The notes below the pieces were generated by a model. The model was not told the DNA's origin and ran no database searches. It saw only the letters and a list, made by a program, of their open reading frames with translations. A stretch of DNA of 64,000 bases from G965276675 sp965276675. GTDB lineage: Bacteria; Acidobacteriota; Terriglobia; Terriglobales; Acidobacteriaceae. The translations under genes were made by a program, and so were the position numbers. The stretch is from positions 2,790,001-2,854,000 of the forward strand of contig OZ255624.1 of the NCBI GenBank assembly GCA_965276675.1. The letters are read 5' to 3'. Below are positions 26,508 to 34,378 of this stretch, in pieces; the first letter of the stretch is position 1, and each line of letters opens with the position of its first letter.

Positions 26508-27677
26508 TCAGGCGCCGCCTCCGGTATGCGACGGGACCGACAGCTGCGGGCCTCCCTGAGCCGGCGGAGGCGGGATCGGCGCTGGTTTAGGGCTGCTGGT
26601 CGCATTTGGCATTCGCACCGGCTGCATCGGGCTCTGCGGCAGCTCCTCTCCCGGAAGCCGCAGTGAGGGTGCGGACTTGGGTGCACTTTCGCCCGAAGAG
26701 TTCTGCCGCGCGTCGCCCATGTAGACCGCATGCTGCCGTTGATCGGCCAGAAAACCATCCGTCTCGTCCTTGTCGCGGATCACCGGTGTCTCCCCTACCG
26801 ACGCAATCTCCAACCGCGTGACGCGGTTGCCATTGAAGCGGACGAACTCCGTAGGCTTCGGCGCCTCGCCATAGATCCACTCTTCGAACTGCTTGCCGTC
26901 CTGCTGTTCGCGCACTTTCTGTGCCGGCTGGCCCACGGCGTAGATCACCATCTTGCGATCCATGCCAACCAGCACCTCATGGTCGAGAATCGCCTTCTTC
27001 AACTTTGGCGGCAGCGTCTCGGTATAGGCTTCGACCGGCGTCTTTACATCAAAGTCCAGCACCGGCCGGATCAGCGCCTTCAGCTGATCGCCTGTCATCT
27101 CCGGCACATACTTATCGAAGACCAGCGTCAGCCGCGATCCAACCGGCTCCTTGCCGTCATCCTGCACGATCGGCATCGTTTCATAGGGGCTCCCCCCAAC
27201 GGAGATGTGCCGCAAGATGTTGTGCTTCCGCACCGGCCCGCCATTGAACTCAAAGACAATCCGGTTGGATTCGATCACAAAATTCGAGATAACCACGCGG
27301 TCACCCGCCTTGGCCGAGACGCCGGTTCTCTCCAGCGTCTCCGCATACGTCTCGGTGGCGGGCGAGAGCGCGCCATTGGCATGGAGCACCAGGCCGTGCG
27401 CTCCCAGCGGCAGAGGCCGTCGTGCAAAGCCCTGCTCTGCAGCAAAGACCGCGATCAGCTCCTGCCGTCCCCGCGCCGTAATAGGCCGCTTCTCCAGCTC
27501 AACATCCGTCGGCTTGAAGACAGGAACGCCTGCGAGGTGCTCGTGCTGTATGACAAAGACCTGGCCCCCGGCATACATGCTGCCGGCTAGCGCGAAAGCA
27601 CCCAACACCCCCGCACACACACTGCTAAAACTTGTCGGGATCCCTCTCCCCGAGCTCGAAGGCGACCGCATACCCAC
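26508..27677 (-). CDS. Conserved hypothetical secreted or membrane-anchored protein
   Basis: 389 residues. An N-terminal hydrophobic segment (SSVCAGVLGAFALAGSMYAGG) looks like a signal or anchor. The middle has repeats of mixed strand/helix: GDRVVISNFVIESNRIVFEF, KHNILRHISVGG, FDKYVPEMTGDQLKALIRP, and KAILDHEVLVGMDRKMVIYA with QDGKQFEEWIYG further on, the last part resembling SmpA/OmlA-like small folds of assembly lipoproteins. The C-terminus is Pro/Ala/Gly-rich and low complexity. I do not recognise a defined family. It precedes (divergently) the unusual peptide operon at 28 kb. Confidence 0.6.
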   Translation of the reverse strand: MGMRSPSSSGRGIPTSFSSVCAGVLGAFALAGSMYAGGQVFVIQHEHLAGVPVFKPTDVELEKRPITARGRQELIAVFAAEQGFARRPLPLGAHGLVLHANGALSPATETYAETLERTGVSAKAGDRVVISNFVIESNRIVFEFNGGPVRKHNILRHISVGGSPYETMPIVQDDGKEPVGSRLTLVFDKYVPEMTGDQLKALIRPVLDFDVKTPVEAYTETLPPKLKKAILDHEVLVGMDRKMVIYAVGQPAQKVREQQDGKQFEEWIYGEAPKPTEFVRFNGNRVTRLEIASVGETPVIRDKDETDGFLADQRQHAVYMGDARQNSSGESAPKSAPSLRLPGEELPQSPMQPVRMPNATSSPKPAPIPPPPAQGGPQLSVPSHTGGGA

Positions 27678-28005
27678 ACCTCACGTACCGAAATCATGGC
27701 TCCATTCAGCCACACTTGGCAATACCCAAAGCTGCAGGATCATCAACATTGTTGAAGACGTTGAAGATGTGGACAGGGCCAAAATAAAACACCAGCATGT
27801 TACAACGTCCTCGCCTGAGTGCACGTGCGCTCCATTCGCTTTTCTTTTTGCTTGACAACCTTAAGCGAAAATCCGAGGATTTCTACGCTGCGGAGTGACC
27901 ACTTCGCTGCGGGCTTTTCGTGGGGCTCATAGGAGAACGTCCTGCTCCCAGCCGGACGCTCAATACTTTTCAGTTTGTCTCGTTCTAAAACTCAGAGGAG
28001 CAATT
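27678..28005 (+). promoter_or_regulatory. Upstream region of the Cys-repeat/radical SAM operon, with a candidate promoter
   Basis: This 328-bp region separates the divergent hypothetical gene from the operon. A perfect -35 hexamer TTGACA lies at 27852-27857; 17 bp downstream is GAGGAT (27875-27880), a poor -10. A strong ribosome site (AGAGGAG) lies 6 bp before the ATG at 28006. No small gene is convincing here. Confidence 0.35.
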
Positions 28006-28734
28006 ATGGAAAGGTCTTTAGCGGCTATCCGTGAACTCCATTTAGCGCCAAACGAAGAAGACCGGGAGCTGGTCTTGCTTACCGATGCGAAAACTTCTGC
28101 GGCAGTGCTCGCGACCAGGCTCCACACAATCGCTCTCTCGTCTGAGGCCACAAAGCTGCTTAAGCGCGCTTTCTTGGAGCCAGGCACCGTTAGAGTGAAG
28201 GACCTTGTTGCAGAACGTGGGAAGGGCAGCGAAGATGCCTTGTCCTGGATAAGGGATTCTTCCAACGACGGGCACTTCCAGCTTGTTGAAGAAGCTCCTT
28301 CTAAGACAGCCGAAAAGTCTCGTCCCATTCAAGCCGGTGATTGGATCGCTGCGAAAGACTTCGGCGAAAAACCCGGTGTACCCGTGGAGTATCCCGGCAC
28401 GGTGACGACAGCGGAGATCAACAAAAGCACCGTCCATTGGTATGTCGGCGATGTCTCACTGGAGGATAAGAACCAGATCCTTGGCGTGGGCACAGAGGCG
28501 AGCGTCACAGCGGTAGGCTACATGGGCATAGGGCTTTACCCAAGTCCGGGAGGGCTGTCGCTTGGGGTTCACTGTGGGCGTTGCGGTATGTGCGGGGTGT
28601 GTGGCACATGCTCGGCCTGCGGCCTTTGTGGCGGTGTCGATCTTGCAGCTGGACTTATCGCGTTTGATGCCGTGGTTGCAGCGGTCGCCTTCGCAAATGC
28701 AAGCTCGGTTTTCGAGGGATTCAGGGCGATTTAG
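28006..28734 (+). CDS. Candidate RiPP precursor: 242-residue protein with a (C-x-x)6-C core
   Basis: 242 residues, AGAGGAG ribosome site. The first 189 residues contain no cysteine: a helical, charged region (residues 1-100) and a beta-rich region (about 110-175). Residues 190-208 then read CGRCGMCGVCGTCSACGLC: seven cysteines at an exact three-residue period, spaced by small residues. No Cys occurs after it; the tail is Ala/Val/Phe-rich and hydrophobic (LIAFDAVVAAVAFANA). The gene ends 36 bp before a radical SAM/SPASM gene. This is the arrangement of a precursor with a long leader and a Cys-rich core. The leader is much longer than most RiPP leaders, and I recognise no family, so an alternative is a metal-binding or cofactor protein modified by the enzyme. 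Confidence 0.6.
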   Translation: MERSLAAIRELHLAPNEEDRELVLLTDAKTSAAVLATRLHTIALSSEATKLLKRAFLEPGTVRVKDLVAERGKGSEDALSWIRDSSNDGHFQLVEEAPSKTAEKSRPIQAGDWIAAKDFGEKPGVPVEYPGTVTTAEINKSTVHWYVGDVSLEDKNQILGVGTEASVTAVGYMGIGLYPSPGGLSLGVHCGRCGMCGVCGTCSACGLCGGVDLAAGLIAFDAVVAAVAFANASSVFEGFRAI

Positions 28735-28770
28735 GGATCAGTCCGCCAGGGATTCATAGGAGGTTTTGCG

Positions 28771-30189
28771 ATGGATTTCTACCCGGTACTTAACCCCGGT
28801 TATGAGCTTCACCGGACAGCCACAGATTGCACCCTCTTCCACATCGTGAAGGGCAGCGGCCTATCCAAGCGACAGCTCGGTACTGCTGCTTATTCACATT
28901 GGAAGGTGCCGCATGCTGTCGCCAGCTATCTAGCAGAATGTGATGGAACAACGTCACACCACGACATCTGCTCCCGGTTGAAGCTTCCGTTTCAGTTGGT
29001 CGGCGACAGAATTTGTGAGTATCTAGACAAAGGCATCGGTACGATCACGTGCAAGGATGCCCCTCACGAGAATGCACCGCGCCTGCATCTTACAGGCTCC
29101 TTTGACACTTTCGCCCCGCTTCATATGAGCGTGGAGATTACGGATACGTGTAACTTCTTCTGTGATCACTGCTATGTCTCGGCTTCACCGTGGAAGCATG
29201 CCCGTGGCGATTACCAGACCACCGTTCAGATGATGTCTGCGATGTGGGATAACGGCGTGAAGGTCATTGAAATCACGGGTGGAGAATGTACAACGCATCC
29301 TGATTTCTTTCCCATTCTTGAATTCGCATCCCGACGCTTTCATCTGGTGGCCATTATTAGTAATGGTTATCTCATCGGCACCCGCCAGGATATGGCGGAG
29401 CACATCGCATCGTTCGACAACACCTGTGTGCAGATCAGTCTTGATGGAATGCGGGAGTTTCACGACAACTTCCGTAAGAAGAGTGGATCATTCGATGCAG
29501 CTACTGAAGCGGTTCGGCGCCTGAAGCGGCGGGGCGTTCTGGTGCGCATTGCCATGAGCGTCACGCCAGAGAACATCGATCAAGTGGAGCCGGTATTCCT
29601 GCACGCCAAAGATCTGGGCGTGGATGCCTTTACCCCGGCGGCGATCACGAGCTTTGGCCGTGCAAGCAAACTTGGCATGTGTGCGGAGAAAGATCATGAG
29701 TTACAGCATGCTGTCGCCAACCAGCTGAAAGCCTATGCACAGGATCCGCTCTTCGATGCTAATCGTATGGCGCTCGAACATTCGAAGAAAAACAAGGAGA
29801 TTAATTGTGGCGCCGGATGGCGAACCTTTGCGATGAACGGCGCAACTGGCGAGGTGCGGTCCTGCCTGTTCCTCGCCGATTCCAAAAAGTTCGGCAGTCT
29901 GCATCGTGAAGAGTACGGAGCTATCTTCAAGAACCCATATATGGCAATGTTCAAGGCCGCTCCATCTCCCTCGCCAGAGTTGGAGACCTGCCGATCCTGC
30001 CAGTACCTGCCCGAGTGCAACGGCTGCTTTGCAAAGGCCTTCCGCGTCTCTGAATCTGACTACCCGGAGTGTCCGTGGCGCCATCGATACTTTCCCGGCA
30101 TGCACCTATCGCCTTTCGCGGAAGCGTCCAATATCATCCCGCTATCGGCATTAGCCCAGAGCTCACCCGCACTCGCGCAGCCGGTATGA
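28771..30189 (+). CDS. Radical SAM/SPASM peptide-maturase-like enzyme
   Basis: 472 residues. The N-terminal ~90 residues resemble a PqqD-like RiPP-recognition domain (WKVPHAVASYLAECDG, then HHDICSRL). The radical SAM cluster ligands are Cys127, Cys131 and Cys134 (CNFFCDHC), with GGE at 170-172 and the SAM strand QISLDG at 221-226. A seven-Cys SPASM pattern follows: Cys346, 365, 407, 410, 416, 419 and 434 (INCGAGW, VRSCLFL, CRSCQYLPECNGC, ECPW), giving two extra Fe-S clusters as in sactisynthases and related maturases. An AGGAGG site precedes the ATG. Expected chemistry: thioether, C-C or other crosslink on the upstream peptide; the product is not known. Its stop overlaps the start of the next small gene. 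Confidence 0.88.
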   Translation: MDFYPVLNPGYELHRTATDCTLFHIVKGSGLSKRQLGTAAYSHWKVPHAVASYLAECDGTTSHHDICSRLKLPFQLVGDRICEYLDKGIGTITCKDAPHENAPRLHLTGSFDTFAPLHMSVEITDTCNFFCDHCYVSASPWKHARGDYQTTVQMMSAMWDNGVKVIEITGGECTTHPDFFPILEFASRRFHLVAIISNGYLIGTRQDMAEHIASFDNTCVQISLDGMREFHDNFRKKSGSFDAATEAVRRLKRRGVLVRIAMSVTPENIDQVEPVFLHAKDLGVDAFTPAAITSFGRASKLGMCAEKDHELQHAVANQLKAYAQDPLFDANRMALEHSKKNKEINCGAGWRTFAMNGATGEVRSCLFLADSKKFGSLHREEYGAIFKNPYMAMFKAAPSPSPELETCRSCQYLPECNGCFAKAFRVSESDYPECPWRHRYFPGMHLSPFAEASNIIPLSALAQSSPALAQPV

Positions 30190-30326
30190 CTTCGAAAAGA
30201 GGCTTACTAGGAGTGCTTGGGCTGCTCGGCCTGCTTGGTGTTTTCTGGAATCCACTTTTTGGCCTCTTCAGCTTCTTGGGCTTTCTCGGCTTTTTAGCAT
30301 ACGCAAAAAATCCTCCCGCGAGATAA
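30186..30326 (+). CDS. 46-residue Gly/Leu/Phe-repeat hydrophobic peptide
   Basis: Begins at an ATG that overlaps the radical SAM stop (ATGA), so it is translationally coupled. The peptide starts MTSKRGLLGVLGLLGLLGVF, then has WNPLFGLFSFLGFLGFLAYA and a basic tail KNPPAR. It is mostly Gly, Leu and Phe arranged in xLG/FLG steps of about three residues, with basic ends and two hydrophobic stretches broken by WNP. It resembles short membrane peptides with FLGFLG repeats. Options: an immunity or secretion helper, a second modified peptide, or a membrane anchor for the product. It is short and could be missed by automatic annotation. No Cys. Confidence 0.65.
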   Translation: MTSKRGLLGVLGLLGLLGVFWNPLFGLFSFLGFLGFLAYAKNPPAR

Positions 30327-30444
30327 GGTGGCGGGTATTCGCATTCACAGCTGTTTAATCTACCGGGCCTTGGTCCATCTCCAAACCAAATTACCGCTTT
30401 TTTCAACGGCTTGTCGACAAGTCAAGACTCTCTGCCCCGAAATG

Positions 30445-30471
30445 GGCGTTCACTCCGGCGGAGTGAACGCC
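30445..30471 (+). terminator. Perfect hairpin after the Cys-repeat operon
   Basis: A 12-bp perfect stem GGCGTTCACTCC/GGAGTGAACGCC with a GGC loop lies 118 bp after the small hydrophobic peptide. There is no T run, so it may act as a rho-dependent or bidirectional stop, or an RNA-stabilising structure. Confidence 0.5.
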
Positions 30472-30623
30472 GGCATACGGCAGTGCGCGTCACTTCACCA
30501 GCGACGTGAGGTCGAGTCCTTCCTCTGCGCTGATACTTGGAGCATCCTTCACTGCCCAAACGCCGGCTTTAACCAGCTCGCTCCCGCTTGCATTCAAGCT
30601 GTTTGATCCCCGGTCGTTACTTC

Positions 30624-31556
30624 CTACTCCCCCGGCGGTGGCGCGCTCGCCGGCGGAACCGCGCCAATCTGCACCAGCTTCGGCTCCCCCACCACGGCTG
30701 CTTCGCTGGGTCCCATCGCCGCCTCGTGCTGGCGCCGCGCCGCCGCGTCGATATCTACAGGAATGCCTCCAGGCACAATCTCCGGATGAGCATAGTGGTA
30801 GGCATAGTCGCGGGTCGCGCGCGTGATCCACCACAGTCCAAAGATCAGGACGAAGACGGCGACGGTGCTGCCCTCCGGGCCATAGTCCCCACCGGTCAGG
30901 GAGTAAGGCCCAACGGCGTAGCTCTCGACAAGCGACGAGAAGCGCGTGTACCCGCTGATCGGCAGGCCGAAGAGAATGCCCATCGACGCGTTCCAAAGGA
31001 AGTGGAGGCCGATCGGCACCCACAGCGCACGTGTCCGTAGGTACGCAAGACAAAGGACCCAGCTCAACAGGAACGAGGTAAAGACAGCCGCCCGGGGCGC
31101 GTCGGCGTTGTAGCGGACCATCGCGAAGATAAGTGACATGAAAAGAGTGGCCAGCGCCGGTCCGACCGCCGCAATCAGCCGCTGAAAGGGATAGCCGCGG
31201 AAGACGACCTCATTCGCGACTGCGGCGGCCAACAGCACAAAGATGTCGAAGGGGAGCATCAGCCACTGGTGCGGCGCCGTCCAGAAGCGCACGACCAGGC
31301 CACCGATAAAGACAGACGGCAGAATCGTCAGCAACAGCAACCCCCAGCCAACCGCGGCGCCCACTCCGAACTCGCGGCCCCATCCCACTCGCGCGACCAG
31401 GCCCACCGCTCGCAGCGGCTCCCGCTCCCGGCTGAAGCTCCGGCCCATGGCGACGTACCCGACCACCAGTAGAAAGACGAGAATGAGCCGGTAGACAGGC
31501 TCGTACCACTCGCCCGAGCTCAGCCCGCGCGCGGCATGCTGCGCTACGATCCGCAC
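30624..31556 (-). CDS. CPBP-family intramembrane metalloprotease (CAAX/Abi type)
   Basis: 310 residues from GTG 31556, with about eight transmembrane helices. CPBP motif 1 is present as NEVVFRGYPFQRL (the Glu-x-x-x-Arg core; the usual EE pair is N-E here), motif 2 as MSLIFAMVRYNADAP (position of His is occupied by Arg/Tyr), and motif 3 as GLHFLWNASMG with H and N. The loss of the motif-2 His would weaken metal binding, so activity is uncertain. In the same frame, 28 codons upstream encode a hydrophobic helix (VFIIIIFVTALVYAFL) but there is no ATG, GTG or TTG before a stop. The true start may be non-standard or lost. Confidence 0.75.
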   Translation of the reverse strand: MRIVAQHAARGLSSGEWYEPVYRLILVFLLVVGYVAMGRSFSREREPLRAVGLVARVGWGREFGVGAAVGWGLLLLTILPSVFIGGLVVRFWTAPHQWLMLPFDIFVLLAAAVANEVVFRGYPFQRLIAAVGPALATLFMSLIFAMVRYNADAPRAAVFTSFLLSWVLCLAYLRTRALWVPIGLHFLWNASMGILFGLPISGYTRFSSLVESYAVGPYSLTGGDYGPEGSTVAVFVLIFGLWWITRATRDYAYHYAHPEIVPGGIPVDIDAAARRQHEAAMGPSEAAVVGEPKLVQIGAVPPASAPPPGE

Positions 31557-31679
31557 GAGGAATGCGTAGACCAGCGCCGTAACGAAGATAATGATAATGA
31601 AGACACGCGAACGCTGGATGGGAATCTCCGGTAATTCGAGAAATCAACGAGCTGGCTGGGCACCCGGGTAGAAGGCCCC

Positions 31680-32558
31680 TTAACTACTATAAAACTGTGC
31701 CATGGTACGGAACTTGGCACGGCGCTGGGCCACTCGATCTTCCGGTAACAGCGCGGTCAATTCCTTCAAGTGCAACATTAACTTTTTGTCCAACAGTACC
31801 GTTGCCTTCTCTGGGTCTGCATGCGCGCCGCCGGCCGGTTCCGGAACAATGTCATCGATGCACCCCAGTGCCTTCACTTGCTCGGCAGAGGTCTTCAGTG
31901 CCTCGGCGGCTTTGGCCCGCTTGCTCGCATCCCGCCATAATATAGACGCGCAGCCCTCAGGCGAAATTACCGAATACACCGCGTTCTGCAGCATCAATAC
32001 GCGGTCGGCAACGGCCAGCGCCAAGGCCCCGCCCGAGCCGCCCTCACCGGTGATGGTCGCGATTGTCGGCACCCGCAGCCGCGACATCTCCCGCAGGTTG
32101 CGCGCAATCGCCTCAGCCTGCCCGCGCTCTTCGGCCCCCAGGCCAGGGTTGGCTCCGAGCAGGTCGATAAAGGTAAAGACCGGCCGTCCAAACTTCTCCG
32201 CGATCTTCATCGCCCGCAGCGCCTTCCGGTACCCCTCAGGATTTGGCAGACCGAAGTTAAAGCGCACGTTCTCCTTGGTCGTCCGGCCCTTAACATTGGC
32301 GATGACCATCACCTCTTCGCCATGGAAGCGGGCCATTTGGCAGCTCATCGCCGGGTCGTCAGCGAAGGATCGGTCGCCGTGAATCTCGCTCAGGTCGGTG
32401 AATATCCGCTGGATGAAATCCATGGGAAAGGGCCTCTGAGGATTGCGCGCGATCTCGGTTCTGAGCCATGCCTTTGGCTTAGGCTCCACCGCGCTTGCCT
32501 GTACCTGCTCGAGCACGCGTCCTGCGGTCTGATCGGTTATTTCGGTCATCGGTTCCAT
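31680..32558 (-). CDS. accA: Acetyl-CoA carboxylase carboxyltransferase alpha subunit
   Basis: 292 residues from ATG 32558 (in-frame GTG at 32594 adds 12). Carboxyltransferase alpha subunit of acetyl-CoA carboxylase; with AccD transfers CO2 from biotin to acetyl-CoA to make malonyl-CoA. Crotonase-like fold with GDRSFADDPAM, NVKGRTTKENVRFNFGLPNP, ANPGLGAEERGQAEAIA, TGEGGSGGALALAVADRVL and YSVISPEGCASILWRDA. Length and motif order are normal. accD is not in the window. It stands alone between the CPBP gene and an acyltransferase on the same strand. Confidence 0.95.
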   Translation of the reverse strand: MEPMTEITDQTAGRVLEQVQASAVEPKPKAWLRTEIARNPQRPFPMDFIQRIFTDLSEIHGDRSFADDPAMSCQMARFHGEEVMVIANVKGRTTKENVRFNFGLPNPEGYRKALRAMKIAEKFGRPVFTFIDLLGANPGLGAEERGQAEAIARNLREMSRLRVPTIATITGEGGSGGALALAVADRVLMLQNAVYSVISPEGCASILWRDASKRAKAAEALKTSAEQVKALGCIDDIVPEPAGGAHADPEKATVLLDKKLMLHLKELTALLPEDRVAQRRAKFRTMAQFYSS

Positions 32559-32628
32559 GCTTCCATCACGATCCTGATTGTAAGGAACCCGCACTCCTCC
32601 GACAAATGAGTGATTTAGATCGAGTCAT

Positions 32629-33795
32629 TTATACGGTCTCGACCGAGCGAGCCTCCGGCATCGGGTCCGCTGGGATGAAGCGCCGCCGCAAGCCATCGCG
32701 CATGTCCCGCTTGAGCGCGTCCGTCGGCCTCGCCAGCAGCACACCGGCGGTCGCGGCAATCAGCAGCATTCCCCACTTGAACCATGGATTCGCGTGGTCA
32801 TACGGCACCAGCGCGGCGATCAGCACATAGACAGGAAAGTGGAACAAGTAGAGCGGAAAGGTACCCTCTGCCAGCAGCCGCACCGCCCTTGCCGATCGCG
32901 ACCGCGCATCCAGCCGCACACGGTCCGCGATCAGCAACAGCCACAGCAGCAAAAACGCTCCAGGCACGCCGACCCGGTAGTAGTCCAGTATCCAGTGCAG
33001 GTTGATCGGCCGATAACCATGCGCGAGAAACAGCAAGGTGAGATGATCCTTCGCGGCAAAGATCATGCGCACCACCGGACTCCACAGCATCCACCCAACA
33101 ATCCCCACGGCGGCAAATCCAAGGCTCTGCGCCCACACACCACCCCGCCCGCTCAGCCGCGCATAGATCTCATACAGCGCGCAGCCCAGCAACCACAATG
33201 GCAGCAGCAGGAATATATGAATGCCGCCGACCAACACGATCACTCCCACCCAGAAAAGGCGCCGCACGCCCATCAGGTAAAACGCGCACCCGTAAATCAC
33301 ATAGTAAAAACACTCATACGACAGCGACCAGAAGGGCCCATTCGAAAATAGCGCATAGCTTTTCGACCACACCTGCGAAGTAAACGTTAGATTGGTCACG
33401 ATCCGCAGCCAGGGCCGGCTGATATCCCCGCTCCACCACGCCATGTAGTAGTGCGGATTGGCGTGATGTGCGATCAGGTCCACGGCGATCGTGAAGACCA
33501 TCGCCGGAATCGTCACCGAATAGATGCGCGAGGCGCGGTCCACCCAATACTCGCGGATCTCGGCATACTTCAGCCGCGTCACATACCGGATCACAAACCC
33601 GGACAGCACAAAAAAGATCGCGACCGACTCAACCGCGTGCACCGTCCAATCCCGCCAGCCGATCGAGAACGGCGCCTGCGTCAGGTGCCCGAACGCCACC
33701 AGGATCGACGCCCCAAACCGCACAACGTCCAGCAGCAGCGAACTCGCCAGCGGCAGCTTGCGCACAGGGATGACCTTGCGCAGTGGGGTAGTCAT
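32629..33795 (-). CDS. Acyltransferase 3 family membrane protein (OafA/YrhL type)
   Basis: 388 residues from ATG 33795 (an in-frame ATG at 33945 adds a poorly supported 50 residues). About ten transmembrane helices. Acyltransferase-3 features: LLLDVVRFGASILVAFGHLT with the catalytic-type His in FGHLT, FFVLSGFVIRYVTR and RASRIYSVTIPAMVF, and WSLSYECFYYVIYGC with a Glu. Family role: O-acetylation of sugars in O-antigen, peptidoglycan or exopolysaccharide. No glycosyltransferases are next to it, though a fucosidase lies 580 bp away. Substrate unknown. Confidence 0.9.
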   Translation of the reverse strand: MTTPLRKVIPVRKLPLASSLLLDVVRFGASILVAFGHLTQAPFSIGWRDWTVHAVESVAIFFVLSGFVIRYVTRLKYAEIREYWVDRASRIYSVTIPAMVFTIAVDLIAHHANPHYYMAWWSGDISRPWLRIVTNLTFTSQVWSKSYALFSNGPFWSLSYECFYYVIYGCAFYLMGVRRLFWVGVIVLVGGIHIFLLLPLWLLGCALYEIYARLSGRGGVWAQSLGFAAVGIVGWMLWSPVVRMIFAAKDHLTLLFLAHGYRPINLHWILDYYRVGVPGAFLLLWLLLIADRVRLDARSRSARAVRLLAEGTFPLYLFHFPVYVLIAALVPYDHANPWFKWGMLLIAATAGVLLARPTDALKRDMRDGLRRRFIPADPMPEARSVETV

Positions 33796-34378
33796 GATGA
33801 GCAAGTTTACCCGACGCCGAACTGGCAGCCACGTATACCTGGCGATCCATACTATTCTTTCCCGTCGATAAAGAGCAGAGTTGGTATCTAGTAAGCCCGG
33901 CCCAGGCGACGGATACCTTCCAGTGGGCGGGACGGGCGAGTTCATCAGCGGTCCATAAAAGTGGCTTACAAGGTCAAATTACGACAATCGTAAATAACGA
34001 TTTGGGCCACTTCAAAATCCACACGTCGATAAGCACTCCGAAGTATTCGACTACCGTAATGATCGCGGCGAAATAAGGAGATACTAAACGTAAGAACATT
34101 CCTCTGCTGGATATTGATATTTACCAGGATGGAACACTGCCCCCTGAACATTTAAAGAGGTTTCAGACTCTCCGGCGGGAGCCTAGACCAGCGCGCATTC
34201 AGCGTGACCCATTTGTATCTGGGAATCCATCGATCAAAATACGGCAGGAAAACGGTACCGGCCTCATGATTCAAATATCACATGCGAGCTATCTTATGAG
34301 GCAATTGCGGGCCATAACGCTAAGCACAATAATTCAGCCTATAATTCACTCCCTATTACTCCAGCCCGAGGAATCCGC
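33796..34378. other. A/T-richer intergenic region upstream of the fucosidase gene
   Basis: This 583-bp region is visibly more A/T-rich than its surroundings. A plus-strand frame runs open from about 34084 to a stop at 34381 (about 98 codons, containing IPLLDIDIYQDGTLPPEH) but has no start codon in a sensible place. It may be a gene relic or chance. The promoter for the fucosidase gene should lie near its right end. Nothing else is recognised. Confidence 0.4.
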
